This document shows, in pieces, positions 56,153 through 63,637 of a DNA stretch of 64,000 nucleotides. Position 1 is the stretch's first letter. Every line of letters begins with the position of its first letter. Origin of the DNA: CAVQCJ01 sp963849365 (GTDB lineage: Bacteria > Actinomycetota > Actinomycetes > Prado026); the NCBI GenBank assembly GCA_963849365.1, contig CAWKHA010000004.1, forward strand, positions 806,001 to 870,000. Reading direction: 5' to 3'. Made by a program: the position numbers and the translations under genes. The notes under the pieces are model-generated. The model was given only the letters and a program-made list of their open reading frames with translations. It searched no databases and had not been told where the DNA came from.

Positions 56153-56172
56153 CGGTCGAGACAGACCCTCAG

Positions 56173-56850
56173 GTGGCTCATGCGACGTACCGTGCCCGCC
56201 GCATGCACCGTGGCAATCAGCCGAGACAACCTCCGCGACGGCGCCGCCGCTGTCCGACGTCGGTGACGTCCCGTCCGCGCAGGACGTGGCGGCGAGTTCA
56301 CCCGATGGGACTACCCCGGCGACTGCCACCGCCGACGGCACCGGCACCGATCCGGGCATGGCCCACGCACTCGACACCCACCTGCGCACCCACCTACGCG
56401 CTGGGACGCATCCGCGCCGACCAGTGCCCATCCACCCAGCCGGCGCCCCCCGACGACCCCTCCGGCGTGGTCGTCCCGCTGCGCCGCCCCGCCGCGCGAC
56501 CCCGCCGGGACGGAGCCGAGCGTCTCGGTGCGCTGGTCAGCCTCGACAGCCAGACGGTCAGCAAGCGCCTGGCGCTGCTGCCCACGCAGCTGGACGAGTT
56601 GTGGGAACTCATCGACAACACCGGCAACGACCCCGAGCTCGACCGACTCCTGGGGAGCGGATCCGTGCATCTTGAAATGTGGGAGTGGGCTTTGGTGTTG
56701 ACGGGTCCGGTCTCGGAGCCGAGAAGAGGCGGATCAAGCCCAGGCGGTGCCGTGGAAGAGGGTGTTTGTGTTCCCGCCGACCCAGAGTGTCCCATCGGGG
56801 TCGGCGGTGATTGTGACGTCACCGGCCCGGCCCAGTCGGCGGCCTTGTGA
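56173..56850 (+). CDS. uncertain open reading frame after tRNA-Leu
   Basis: Frame of 225 codons. Only the middle part (about 56455-56655) has the codon bias of a gene; it reads ERLGALVSLDSQTVSKRL and LPTQLDELWELIDNTGND-type residues, a plausible helical protein segment. The first 90 residues are Arg/Pro-rich and the last 40 run antisense to the PhzF gene. It may be a remnant of a coding sequence or chance. Otherwise the 600 bases from 56130 to 56733 hold nothing else I can identify. Confidence 0.25.
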   Translation: MAHATYRARRMHRGNQPRQPPRRRRRCPTSVTSRPRRTWRRVHPMGLPRRLPPPTAPAPIRAWPTHSTPTCAPTYALGRIRADQCPSTQPAPPDDPSGVVVPLRRPAARPRRDGAERLGALVSLDSQTVSKRLALLPTQLDELWELIDNTGNDPELDRLLGSGSVHLEMWEWALVLTGPVSEPRRGGSSPGGAVEEGVCVPADPECPIGVGGDCDVTGPAQSAAL

Positions 56851-57576
56851 GACCCGGTAGCTGCCCGACACTGCTGCTGTGCGGGTGAGCCACTGGCCGA
56901 CCGCGGCGTTCATGCTGCCGCAGACGGGGTCCTCGGGAACTCCGACAGCGGGTGCGAACGTGCGCAACTCGAACGCGTGCTCCGACCCGGCTGGATACGC
57001 GCCGATGGCGCCGACCATCGCGTAGGGGATCTGAGAAAGGTCAGGTTCCAGAGCGAGCACCTGCTGCGCGGTCGCCAGTTGTACCACCGCCCAACCGGGG
57101 CCGTTGTCCACCCACTGGTGGGCGACCACTTGGTCACTGTCGACGCCGAACGCCTCGATGATCTGGTGCAGATACTCCCCTTCGATGTCGCCGCTGCGAC
57201 GGGTCGGAGGTGCGGCGAACGACAACAACCCGGCGCGGCGTCGTACCTCGACCAGACCTGCATCGCACTCCTGGACGAGGCGCTCCGACACCTTCGGCGT
57301 TCCGCCCCGTTCGAGCCAGGCATGCGCAGAGCCGAGCGTCGGGTGACCGGCGAACGGCAGCTCGCCGCCGAGGGTGAAGATCCGCAACCGGTAGTCCGCC
57401 TCACCCGTGGTCGGCGGCAGGACGAACGTCGTTTCTGACAGATTCGTCCACCGAGCCATCCGCTGCATGTCCGCCTCTTCGAGATCCTCGGCGTCGAAGA
57501 TCACAGCCACCGGGTTGCCGAGGTAGGCGGTGGGTGAGAAGACGTCGACCTGGGCGAACGGGCGTTGGCGTCGCAT
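56734..57576 (-). CDS. PhzF family isomerase-like protein
   Basis: 280 residues from ATG 57576. FAQVDVFSPTAYLGNPVAV at the start, the catalytic Glu48 in NLSETTFV, GGELPFAGHPTLGSAHAWL and the second-half DPVCGSMNAAVGQWL identify the PhzF/diaminopimelate-epimerase fold. PhzF itself isomerises 2,3-dihydro-3-hydroxyanthranilate for phenazines, but most family members stand alone and have unknown substrates; no other phenazine gene is seen. 56 bases downstream of the lyase gene on the same strand. Third-position G+C bias is weaker than in the core genes. Confidence 0.9.
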   Translation of the reverse strand: MRRQRPFAQVDVFSPTAYLGNPVAVIFDAEDLEEADMQRMARWTNLSETTFVLPPTTGEADYRLRIFTLGGELPFAGHPTLGSAHAWLERGGTPKVSERLVQECDAGLVEVRRRAGLLSFAAPPTRRSGDIEGEYLHQIIEAFGVDSDQVVAHQWVDNGPGWAVVQLATAQQVLALEPDLSQIPYAMVGAIGAYPAGSEHAFELRTFAPAVGVPEDPVCGSMNAAVGQWLTRTAAVSGSYRVSQGRRLGRAGDVTITADPDGTLWVGGNTNTLFHGTAWA

Positions 57577-57632
57577 GCGGGTGGCCCTTCGGTCAGTTCG
57601 GTCGCCTCCTGCCACAGACGCTCGCAGGTGAG

Positions 57633-58817
57633 TCACGTAGCCCTGGAATCGGCGACGGTGTCCGCGGCCGCGAGCACGTCGGCGACGAGGTCTTCGGTGT
57701 CTTCGATGCCGGCAGCCAGGCGGACCAGGCTCAAGGGGACACCGGACGCGGCGATGTCCTGCTCGCTGAGCATCCCGCGCCACATGGCCGCCGGGTGCAC
57801 CGCCAGCGACTCCACGTCGCCCAGGCTTGCCGACCGCCGGAATAGGTCGAGCCGACCGATGAACGCATCGGCAGCCTCGTAGCCGCCGGCGAGCTCGACG
57901 GCGAGCACCCCACCGAACCCGCGCATCTGGCTGGCCGCCAGCGCGTGCTGCGGGTGACTCGGAAGCCCCGGGTAGTGCACGCGAGCAACAGCAGGATGCT
58001 CGCTGAGGGCCTCGGCGAGCGCCAGGCCGTTGCTGTCGTGCCGTGGCATGCGCAGAGCCAGTGTGCGGATGCCACGCAGGAGCAGCCACGCGTCGAACGG
58101 GCCCAGCGCTGCGCCGGTGAGCACGGCGACGTCCCAGATCTGGTTCAAGAGCCCGGCCGGGCCCGCCAGCACTCCGGCCGATACGTCACAGTGGCCGTTG
58201 AGGTACTTGGTCGCGCTGTGCCAGACCAGATCGATGCCCAAGTCTGCAGGTCGCTGGTTCTGCGGAGTCGCAAAGGTGTTGTCAGCCAGCGTCAACACAC
58301 CGCGCGCGTGGGCCATGGCGGCGACGGCACGCAGGTCGGTGATCTGCAGCAGCGGGTTGCTCGGTGACTCCAGCAGGATCAGGCGGGTCTGAGGGGTGAC
58401 TGCCCGCTCGAACGCGCCGGGATCGGTCTGGTCGACCTGGGTGGTCGTCACGCCCAGCCGCGGCAGCAGATTCAGCAGCACCGACGCCGTGCCCCCGTAG
58501 GTGGACTTCTGCCCGATGACGTGGTCGCCGGCGCTGACCAGCCCCAGCACCGCAGTGGTGAGCGCGGCCATCCCGGACGCGGTGACCATGGCTGCCTCGG
58601 TGTGCTCAAGCTCGGCGACCACGGCCGCCACCTGGGCGTGGTTCGGGTTTCCGTAGCGGGTGTAGAAGTCGTGGCCCCGCGGGTCGACGGCGGCCTGCGC
58701 GAACTGCTCCGCGTCCTCGGCCCAGAACGCGGCGGTCTGGTAGATCGGCCGCGCGACCGCCCGGGTGGGATACACGTCGTGGTCGGCGTGGATGGCGACC
58801 GTGCTGCTGCCCGACAT
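57633..58817 (-). CDS. PLP-dependent trans-sulfuration family enzyme (methionine gamma-lyase-like)
   Basis: 394 residues from ATG 58817 behind GGAAGGG. PLP Lys204 in WHSATKYLNGHCDV, with RYGNPNHAQ and TASGMAALTTAV as Cys/Met metabolism PLP signatures. The segment STYGGT (105-110) holds Gly where classic methionine gamma-lyases have the catalytic Cys (116 in Pseudomonas), so the reaction could be cystathionine or methionine lysis or a homologous gamma-elimination. Divergent from an Lrp regulator, as mdeA is from mdeR in Pseudomonas. Confidence 0.88.
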   Translation of the reverse strand: MSGSSTVAIHADHDVYPTRAVARPIYQTAAFWAEDAEQFAQAAVDPRGHDFYTRYGNPNHAQVAAVVAELEHTEAAMVTASGMAALTTAVLGLVSAGDHVIGQKSTYGGTASVLLNLLPRLGVTTTQVDQTDPGAFERAVTPQTRLILLESPSNPLLQITDLRAVAAMAHARGVLTLADNTFATPQNQRPADLGIDLVWHSATKYLNGHCDVSAGVLAGPAGLLNQIWDVAVLTGAALGPFDAWLLLRGIRTLALRMPRHDSNGLALAEALSEHPAVARVHYPGLPSHPQHALAASQMRGFGGVLAVELAGGYEAADAFIGRLDLFRRSASLGDVESLAVHPAAMWRGMLSEQDIAASGVPLSLVRLAAGIEDTEDLVADVLAAADTVADSRAT

Positions 58818-58975
58818 GGATGGCCCTTCCGGTTGACCAACGTGTGGCACGCCCCAGAGAGTGGCTGGTCGGCCGTCCCCAAGCCAAGCGATCTCGGCAA
58901 CCTTGGCAGCAACTTGCGCGTCAACTGAGGCATCGCAGTGTGGTAGGGGCCGGGATCAAGCAATATTCTGCCAAC

Positions 58976-59419
58976 ATGGACGACATCGACCGGGCGATTC
59001 TGGCCACGCTCGAGAAGCACGGCCGGATCAGCAACAACGAACTCGCCGAACAGGTCGGCCTCTCTCCCTCGCCATGCCTGCGCCGCGTTCGCCGACTGGA
59101 AGAGACCGGGGTGATCTGCGGCTACCGGGCACTGGTCGATCCCGCCGCCGTCGGTCGCGGCCTGCGGGTGTTCGCCGGGGTGCGGCTCATCCGGCACGCT
59201 CGCGCGGACGTCGTCGCCTTCGAACGTGCGGTGATCCGGCTACCCGAGGTCGTGCACACCCACCACGTCACCGGCAACTACGACTACCTGCTCCAAGTAG
59301 AAGTGGCCGACCTGCCCGCGTACGAGGACTTCCACGCGAACCGGCTGGCGAACCTGCCCAGCGTTGCCGCCGTGACCAGCTACGTCACCATGAAGACACT
59401 CACCGCCGACCCCGCCTGA
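58976..59419 (+). CDS. Lrp/AsnC family transcriptional regulator
   Basis: 147 residues from ATG 58976. N-terminal helix-turn-helix ILATLEKHGRISNNELAEQVGLSPSPCLRRVRRLEETGVI, described here at about 8-47, then a RAM-type effector domain (ITGNYDYLLQVEVADL-like; VHTHHVTGNYDYLL). Divergent from the lyase gene by 158 bases that include an A+T-rich patch just ahead of this start (GCAATATTCTGCC), a likely binding region. Probably senses an amino acid and controls the lyase. Confidence 0.93.
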   Translation: MDDIDRAILATLEKHGRISNNELAEQVGLSPSPCLRRVRRLEETGVICGYRALVDPAAVGRGLRVFAGVRLIRHARADVVAFERAVIRLPEVVHTHHVTGNYDYLLQVEVADLPAYEDFHANRLANLPSVAAVTSYVTMKTLTADPA

Positions 59420-59488
59420 CCGACCGCGACCTCGTGCCTTCGGCGCAGCCCACCGCAAAAGGGCCCCGCCGAGTGGTTCACGGGCGAC

Positions 59489-60085
59489 GTGTACCTCGAC
59501 CCAGTCGCGCAGTCAACCGAGCCGTCCCGGGTCAAAATCAGCGCCGTCCGGTTCACACCCGGCGCACGCACCGCCTGGTACTCACACACCGTCAGCCAGA
59601 CGCTGCTGGTCACCGACGGCCTGGGCCTGCACCAGCCCCGCGGCGGCGCCATCGAACAGATCCGCGCCGGGGACGTCGTGATCACACCCGGTGACGTATG
59701 GCACTGGCACGGCGCAGACGCGGACCACTACATGACGCACCTGTCGATCACCGAGTCACCAGGCGATGGACGACCCGACGCGCAGTGGAGCGAGCACGTC
59801 ACGAACGAGGGGACACCGCTCGCTGACCATTGTCCTCCCGATACCCGCTGGGGGCGCATCTCCGACCAGCCGCTCCCCGGAGCCGTGCGGAGGGTGGGCT
59901 GCTCGACGGTATGGCGCCCATTGCGACCGTGCAGGTCGAAAACAGGTGCTTCGGTGAGGTCAGTCCGCAGCCGTACCCCCCTCGAGACGTTCTTCCTTCG
60001 CGCTACGCCTTGCCCCGCCCGGGGTCGTCCGTCGTGGCGACGTACTTGGCCCGCAGCGCCACGAGCATCTCGCCGAGATCGCTGA
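59489..60085 (+). CDS. cupin domain protein, probably damaged at both ends
   Basis: The region encodes a COG1917-type cupin: residues before and after GTG 59489 read AEWFTGDVYLDPVAQ, then ARTAWYSHTVSQTLLVTDG, GDVVITPGDVWHWHGADADHYMTHLSI and QWSEHVTNEG. The frame is continuous with the lrp frame after its TGA at 59417, and no start precedes the conserved KGPAEWFTG segment, so a usual N-terminus is missing. After about 59825 the sequence leaves the family and runs on to 60085, over the end of the convergent DUF1003 gene. Probably a remnant; the metal-binding histidines are partly kept. Confidence 0.55.
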   Translation: MYLDPVAQSTEPSRVKISAVRFTPGARTAWYSHTVSQTLLVTDGLGLHQPRGGAIEQIRAGDVVITPGDVWHWHGADADHYMTHLSITESPGDGRPDAQWSEHVTNEGTPLADHCPPDTRWGRISDQPLPGAVRRVGCSTVWRPLRPCRSKTGASVRSVRSRTPLETFFLRATPCPARGRPSWRRTWPAAPRASRRDR

Positions 60086-60464
60086 CGTCCACGCCTTGCT
60101 TCCTGGCCATGCGTTCGAGGGCGCGCATGACGAGGTCGACCTCGCGCTCGGCCATCAGGTTCGTCCGGTAGTCGAGCTCTGAGCGGATCTCCGCGGCCGC
60201 TCCTTGCCGGTTCTGCGAGATCATCACGAACGTCGACAGGAAGATCGCTTCGAGCGAGACCACGAGCGTGAGGAGCCCGAACGGGTACGGGTCGAACGTC
60301 AAGGAGGCCCCGAACGCTCCGACGTTGACCAAGATCCACAAGGAGAACCACGCGACGTGCAGGCGAACGAACCGCAGACTCCCGGCGCAGTCGGTGATTC
60401 GATCCGCGAACCGGTCTTCTGCGTGCTTGACTCGCTCGATCTCGTGGTTGGCGTTGAGGGCCAT
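60003..60464 (-). CDS. DUF1003 membrane protein
   Basis: 153 residues from ATG 60464 behind GGAG; a TTG at 60476 is in frame. Conserved start FADRITDCAGSLRFVRLHVAWFSLWILVN, then FDPYPFGLLTLVVSLEAIFLSTFVMISQNRQ, two membrane helices and a helical C-terminus with AEREVDLVMRALE. DUF1003 proteins are two-helix membrane proteins of unknown function, frequent in stress or cation-related contexts. Confidence 0.92.
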   Translation of the reverse strand: MALNANHEIERVKHAEDRFADRITDCAGSLRFVRLHVAWFSLWILVNVGAFGASLTFDPYPFGLLTLVVSLEAIFLSTFVMISQNRQGAAAEIRSELDYRTNLMAEREVDLVMRALERMARKQGVDVSDLGEMLVALRAKYVATTDDPGRGKA

Positions 60465-60561
60465 TACAGACTCCAACCGTCAAGTACGTGGACGGACGGC
60501 CGCCTCGCCGACGTGAGCCTTGCCGGATCTGCGGTTCTCACGGCATGCCCAGACACGACAG

Positions 60562-60903
60562 TCAGTGGGAGAGGAGGAGGACTAGGTAGACGGCGCTGAG
60601 GCCGAGCGCGACGAAGGCAGGGAGTGCGTCCTTCGGGTTGTCGCCGGCCTGCCTGTGCACGACGAGGGCTGCGACGAGCAGCATGATCATGCCGACAGCT
60701 GCGGCCACGCCCAGGGCGGGCACCACTAGCCCGGCGAGGATGCCGGCCACCGCGGCGAGCTCGGCGACGCCGATGAGCCGGTACCGAGACCAGGGGATCC
60801 CGAAGTGGGCGGCCGACGCCTGCATCTGGGGGTGGGCGAGCAGCTTGCCGGCGGCGGGCGCCAAGCAGGCGGCTGCGAGCAGAAGCGTGACGGTGAGGAG
60901 CAC
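60562..60903 (-). CDS. DoxX family membrane protein
   Basis: 113 residues from GTG 60903, which follows AAGGAGG; the open frame extends to 60942 but that part includes the ribosome site. Four hydrophobic segments; RYRLIGVAELAAVAGILAGL and HPQMQASAAHFGIP are typical of DoxX-like proteins. DoxX in mycobacteria works with SodA and SseA in thiol-oxidative defence. A -35/-10-like pair lies upstream. Confidence 0.85.
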   Translation of the reverse strand: MLLTVTLLLAAACLAPAAGKLLAHPQMQASAAHFGIPWSRYRLIGVAELAAVAGILAGLVVPALGVAAAVGMIMLLVAALVVHRQAGDNPKDALPAFVALGLSAVYLVLLLSH

Positions 60904-60940
60904 GGTGGCCTCCTTGGCCGCAGTGGGGGTTGACGTCGCC

Positions 60941-60970
60941 ACTATAACAGGCCATCATCAGTTTTGTCAT
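60941..60970 (-). promoter_or_regulatory. possible sigma-70-type promoter of the DoxX gene
   Basis: On the minus strand ATGACA (60970-60965) and TATAGT (60946-60941) are 18 bases apart, each five of six to consensus, 38 bases before the start. The patch is unusually A+T-rich for this window. Confidence 0.45.
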
Positions 60971-61033
60971 TAAGCATCAAGTCTGAGGATCGGTGACAAT
61001 AGCACCGGTCCACACCCACAGAAGGGACCCGTC

Positions 61034-61603
61034 ATGTTCAAGTCCGCCAGCACCTCCCTCATCGTGCGGGGCGTGCTCGCGCTCGCCGTCGGTGCCGTTG
61101 CTCTCGTTTGGCCCGGCGTCACAGTGCTCGCGCTCGTCATCACGTTCGCGGTATACGCCTTCGTCGAGGCGTTCGCACAGCTCGTGACCGCGTTCAGCAG
61201 CGACGGGGCCAAGCCCGTGGTCGGGCACCTGCTGCTTGGCCTGGTCGACGTCGCGGCCGGTGTCATCGCCCTCGCCTGGCCCGGGGCCACGGCTCTGGTC
61301 CTCGTCCTGCTCGTGGCCAGCTGGGCCGTCGTGACCGGCATCGTCGAGCTGGTCACCGGCTTCCGGACGGGAGAGTCCGCCGGCACCCGGACGGTCTTCA
61401 TCCTGGGCGGGCTCGTCTCGATCGCCTTCGGCGTGGTGCTCTTCGCCCGGCCGGACATGGGTGCGATCACGTTGGCGCTTCTGTTCGGCTGGTTCAACGT
61501 CATGGTCGGGACCTGGCTGCTCGTGCAGGGCATCCGGCTCCGCTCGGCGGACAAGAAGCTGCAGTCACTGTCTGAGCCGATGCGGACCCAGGTGACCGTC
61601 TGA
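61034..61603 (+). CDS. HdeD/DUF308 family membrane protein
   Basis: 189 residues from ATG 61034 behind AAGGGAC. Six hydrophobic segments arranged as repeated hairpins; each begins RGVLALAVGAVALVWPG-like or LVDVAAGVIALAWPGATAL, the DUF308 repeat. In E. coli HdeD gives acid resistance at high cell density; role here inferred from family. Divergent from DoxX and followed by a strong terminator. Confidence 0.92.
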   Translation: MFKSASTSLIVRGVLALAVGAVALVWPGVTVLALVITFAVYAFVEAFAQLVTAFSSDGAKPVVGHLLLGLVDVAAGVIALAWPGATALVLVLLVASWAVVTGIVELVTGFRTGESAGTRTVFILGGLVSIAFGVVLFARPDMGAITLALLFGWFNVMVGTWLLVQGIRLRSADKKLQSLSEPMRTQVTV

Positions 61604-61630
61604 CGCCGGCGATGCACCACATTCCGAGTG

Positions 61631-61667
61631 GACGACGGCGGTGCCCATCCGGGCGCCCGCCGTCGTC
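61631..61667. terminator. strong bidirectional terminator hairpin
   Basis: GACGACGGCGG (61631-61641) pairs perfectly with CCGCCGTCGTC (61657-61667), and GCCC/GGGC extends the stem inside. It lies between the ends of the convergent HdeD and PAP2 genes. Confidence 0.85.
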
Positions 61668-61713
61668 GCACGCACCTGCAGGGACGCCTACGGCGAGACG
61701 GGGTCGCCTCAGA

Positions 61714-62259
61714 TCAAGTCGGCTGCCACAAGCGCCCGGCGACGGATGACGTCGCTCGCCCGATGAAGGCACCCGTCACCGCACCGACGACGACGTCGCC
61801 CGGGTAGTGCACCCCGGTGTAGACGCGCGAGAAGGCCGCGGTCACGCCGGCGAGCCCCAGCGGGAGGCGCAGACGCGGGAGGACCGTACCGACCGCTACA
61901 GCGAACGCGGCGGCGGACGCGGCATGTCCCGACGGGAACGACCTCGACGACGGCATCTCGACCCAGCGGGAGCCGGGCACGCCCATCGCGAGCCGGTCGG
62001 GCCGTCGTCGCGACCCTGCCAGCTTCAGCGGCTGGTTCACGACCAGTGACGTCGCGGCCACCGCGGCCAACCCGGTCAGCGCGGCGCGCCTGCCGGTACG
62101 CCCGCCGAACACGGCGAGCGTCGCTGCCGTGGCGAGCCACGGCTTGGAGTGGTCGGCCACCCGCGACACGACCCGCATCGGCTCGTCGAGCAGCGGCGTC
62201 GACATCCCGGCCACCGCCTCGTACGTGCGCCGGTCCCACCGACCGAGGACGGTCACCAC
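61714..62259 (-). CDS. PAP2 family phosphatase
   Basis: 181 residues if it starts at one of the GTG codons 62259/62256, just before LGRWDRRTYEAVA where homologues begin; the frame is open to GTG 62364 but that extra part has weak codon bias. PAP2 motifs: KLAGSRRRPDR, SFPSGHAASAAAFA and SRVYTGVHYPGDVVVG. Four to five membrane helices. Likely dephosphorylates phosphatidate or polyprenyl phosphates. Same strand as the diacylglycerol-kinase-like gene upstream. Confidence 0.85.
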   Translation of the reverse strand: MVTVLGRWDRRTYEAVAGMSTPLLDEPMRVVSRVADHSKPWLATAATLAVFGGRTGRRAALTGLAAVAATSLVVNQPLKLAGSRRRPDRLAMGVPGSRWVEMPSSRSFPSGHAASAAAFAVAVGTVLPRLRLPLGLAGVTAAFSRVYTGVHYPGDVVVGAVTGAFIGRATSSVAGRLWQPT

Positions 62260-62400
62260 CCGGAGCAGCGTCTGGGGGGCTCGAACGGGGCGGCCTGGGT
62301 GAGCCGCCGGGTCAGCCAGTCCTCGACCGACTCGGTGCCGATCCCGACAGACGACGAGACGCACGGCGGCACGGGCTCCTGGTCCGGCCCCTGGTCCACG

Positions 62401-63390
62401 TCAAGCCTCGTGTCCGGCGGCCAACCGCGAGAGCAGCGTGAGCGGCGACGGCGGAGCGGCGACGGCAGTCAGCGGCTTCGGCCGCGGCGTCATACGCACG
62501 TGTGGGACGCGTACGACCAGCGCCCGCGGTCGACTCACGAAGCGCAGCGGCGCGTCGAGCGTGACCGACTCGCCGTCGACGCCCAGGGCCAGAGGTTGCC
62601 CTGAGGTGACGTCGAGCTCCGTCGTCGTCCACTCGTGCCATCCCGGGAACCGCTGCGTCTCCCCGGCCGCGTCGAGCGCCGCGAGCTGGTCTGCCTCCGC
62701 AGGCCCAGGGGCACGCACCGCCACCGCGCCGAGGACACCACCGTCGAGGTGCGGGCGGCCTGCGCCCTGACGCAGCGCCGACAGCTGGTACGGGTTGTTC
62801 GACACGAGCAGCACCAACGCCGTCGTCGCCTGCTCCCCGCTCGGCAACCGGAACTGCAGGTCGATAGGCGCGGCCGACGGCCCCACGAGCTGGGGGAGCA
62901 GCTCGACGGCCGTCCGAAGCTTCGCCTCGCGGTACTGTGGCGCCCGGACGAGCTGCGCGTAGGCGCCCATCGACACGTTGTTCACGAAGACCCGGCCGTT
63001 GACCTCGGCGAGGTCGACGGCGAGGTCGACGGCGTCCACGAACGCGGACATCGCGCCGACGACGTCCGTCCCAACGCCAAGGTCCCGCGCGAAGTGGTTG
63101 CGCGTCCCGGCGGGGACCACCACGATGGGGACGCGATGGCGCGCAGCCACGGAGGCCACCAACGCCTGGGAGCCGTCGCCGCCGGCCATGCCGAGGAGGT
63201 CGCACCCCCGCTCGACGGCGGCTTCCGCGAGCTGGAGCAGGTCGTCGCCCGGGCGGAGCACGACCGGCTCGACCCCGAGGTCGCGGCAGCGGTCTGCCAG
63301 CCCGAACCGCGTCGCCTTGCCGCCGCCTGACCTCAGGTTCATCAGCAGGACGGGGTGGATCGCGCGGGGTGCGACGTCAGCGGCCGGCAT
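62401..63390 (-). CDS. diacylglycerol kinase catalytic-domain (LCB5/YegS-type) protein
   Basis: 329 residues from ATG 63390. LLMNLRSGGGKATRFGL, the ATP-binding GMAGGDGSQALVASVA and VVVPAGTRNHFARDLGVG are the lipid-kinase signatures; FVNNVSMGAYAQLV follows. Would phosphorylate diacylglycerol or a related lipid at the membrane. In relatives this domain is often fused C-terminally to PAP2; here it is a separate upstream gene, with PAP2 downstream. Confidence 0.92.
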   Translation of the reverse strand: MPAADVAPRAIHPVLLMNLRSGGGKATRFGLADRCRDLGVEPVVLRPGDDLLQLAEAAVERGCDLLGMAGGDGSQALVASVAARHRVPIVVVPAGTRNHFARDLGVGTDVVGAMSAFVDAVDLAVDLAEVNGRVFVNNVSMGAYAQLVRAPQYREAKLRTAVELLPQLVGPSAAPIDLQFRLPSGEQATTALVLLVSNNPYQLSALRQGAGRPHLDGGVLGAVAVRAPGPAEADQLAALDAAGETQRFPGWHEWTTTELDVTSGQPLALGVDGESVTLDAPLRFVSRPRALVVRVPHVRMTPRPKPLTAVAAPPSPLTLLSRLAAGHEA

Positions 63391-63393
63391 GCG

Positions 63394-63517
63394 TCACCGC
63401 TCCTCGGTCAGGAAGCCGGCGATGACGGGCACGACCTCGCCGCCCTGCTCCCGCAGGAAGTTGCCCGCCCCCGCGCACGACGTGAATCCGCGCGTCGGGG
63501 ATGACCGTCGCAGGCAT
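63394..63517 (-). pseudogene. C-terminal remnant of an alpha/beta hydrolase (haloalkane-dehalogenase-like)
   Basis: The minus strand reads MPATVIPDARIHVVRG in one frame and then GAGNFLREQGGEVVPVIAGFL, TEER and stop TGA (63396-63394) in another. Joined, these match the end of haloalkane-dehalogenase-like hydrolases, including the GAGHFLQE-type segment with the catalytic His replaced by Asn. A one-base change in a G run separates the frames, and everything upstream of about 63517 is missing. Confidence 0.6.
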
Positions 63518-63583
63518 TTGGCCATTGTGCACGGGGCTGCCCACGGCTGCGCCTGGTTGGTCCAGCAGGTCTACGTCAGATAA

Positions 63584-63599
63584 CTGATGGTAGTATCAG
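63584..63599. promoter_or_regulatory. possible TetR operator
   Basis: CTGAT and ATCAG form an inverted repeat with a 6-base centre, and a further CTGAT follows at 63602-63606. It lies 39 bases before the TetR start in an A+T-richer patch. Confidence 0.4.
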
Positions 63600-63637
63600 G
63601 ACTGATCTACCAATCGTCCAGACAAAGAGGAGTTACG

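Noticed and set aside
60465..60970. 168-codon minus-strand frame over the DoxX gene
   Set aside because: Out-of-frame shadow of DoxX; its residues are Arg/Pro-rich and have no ribosome site.
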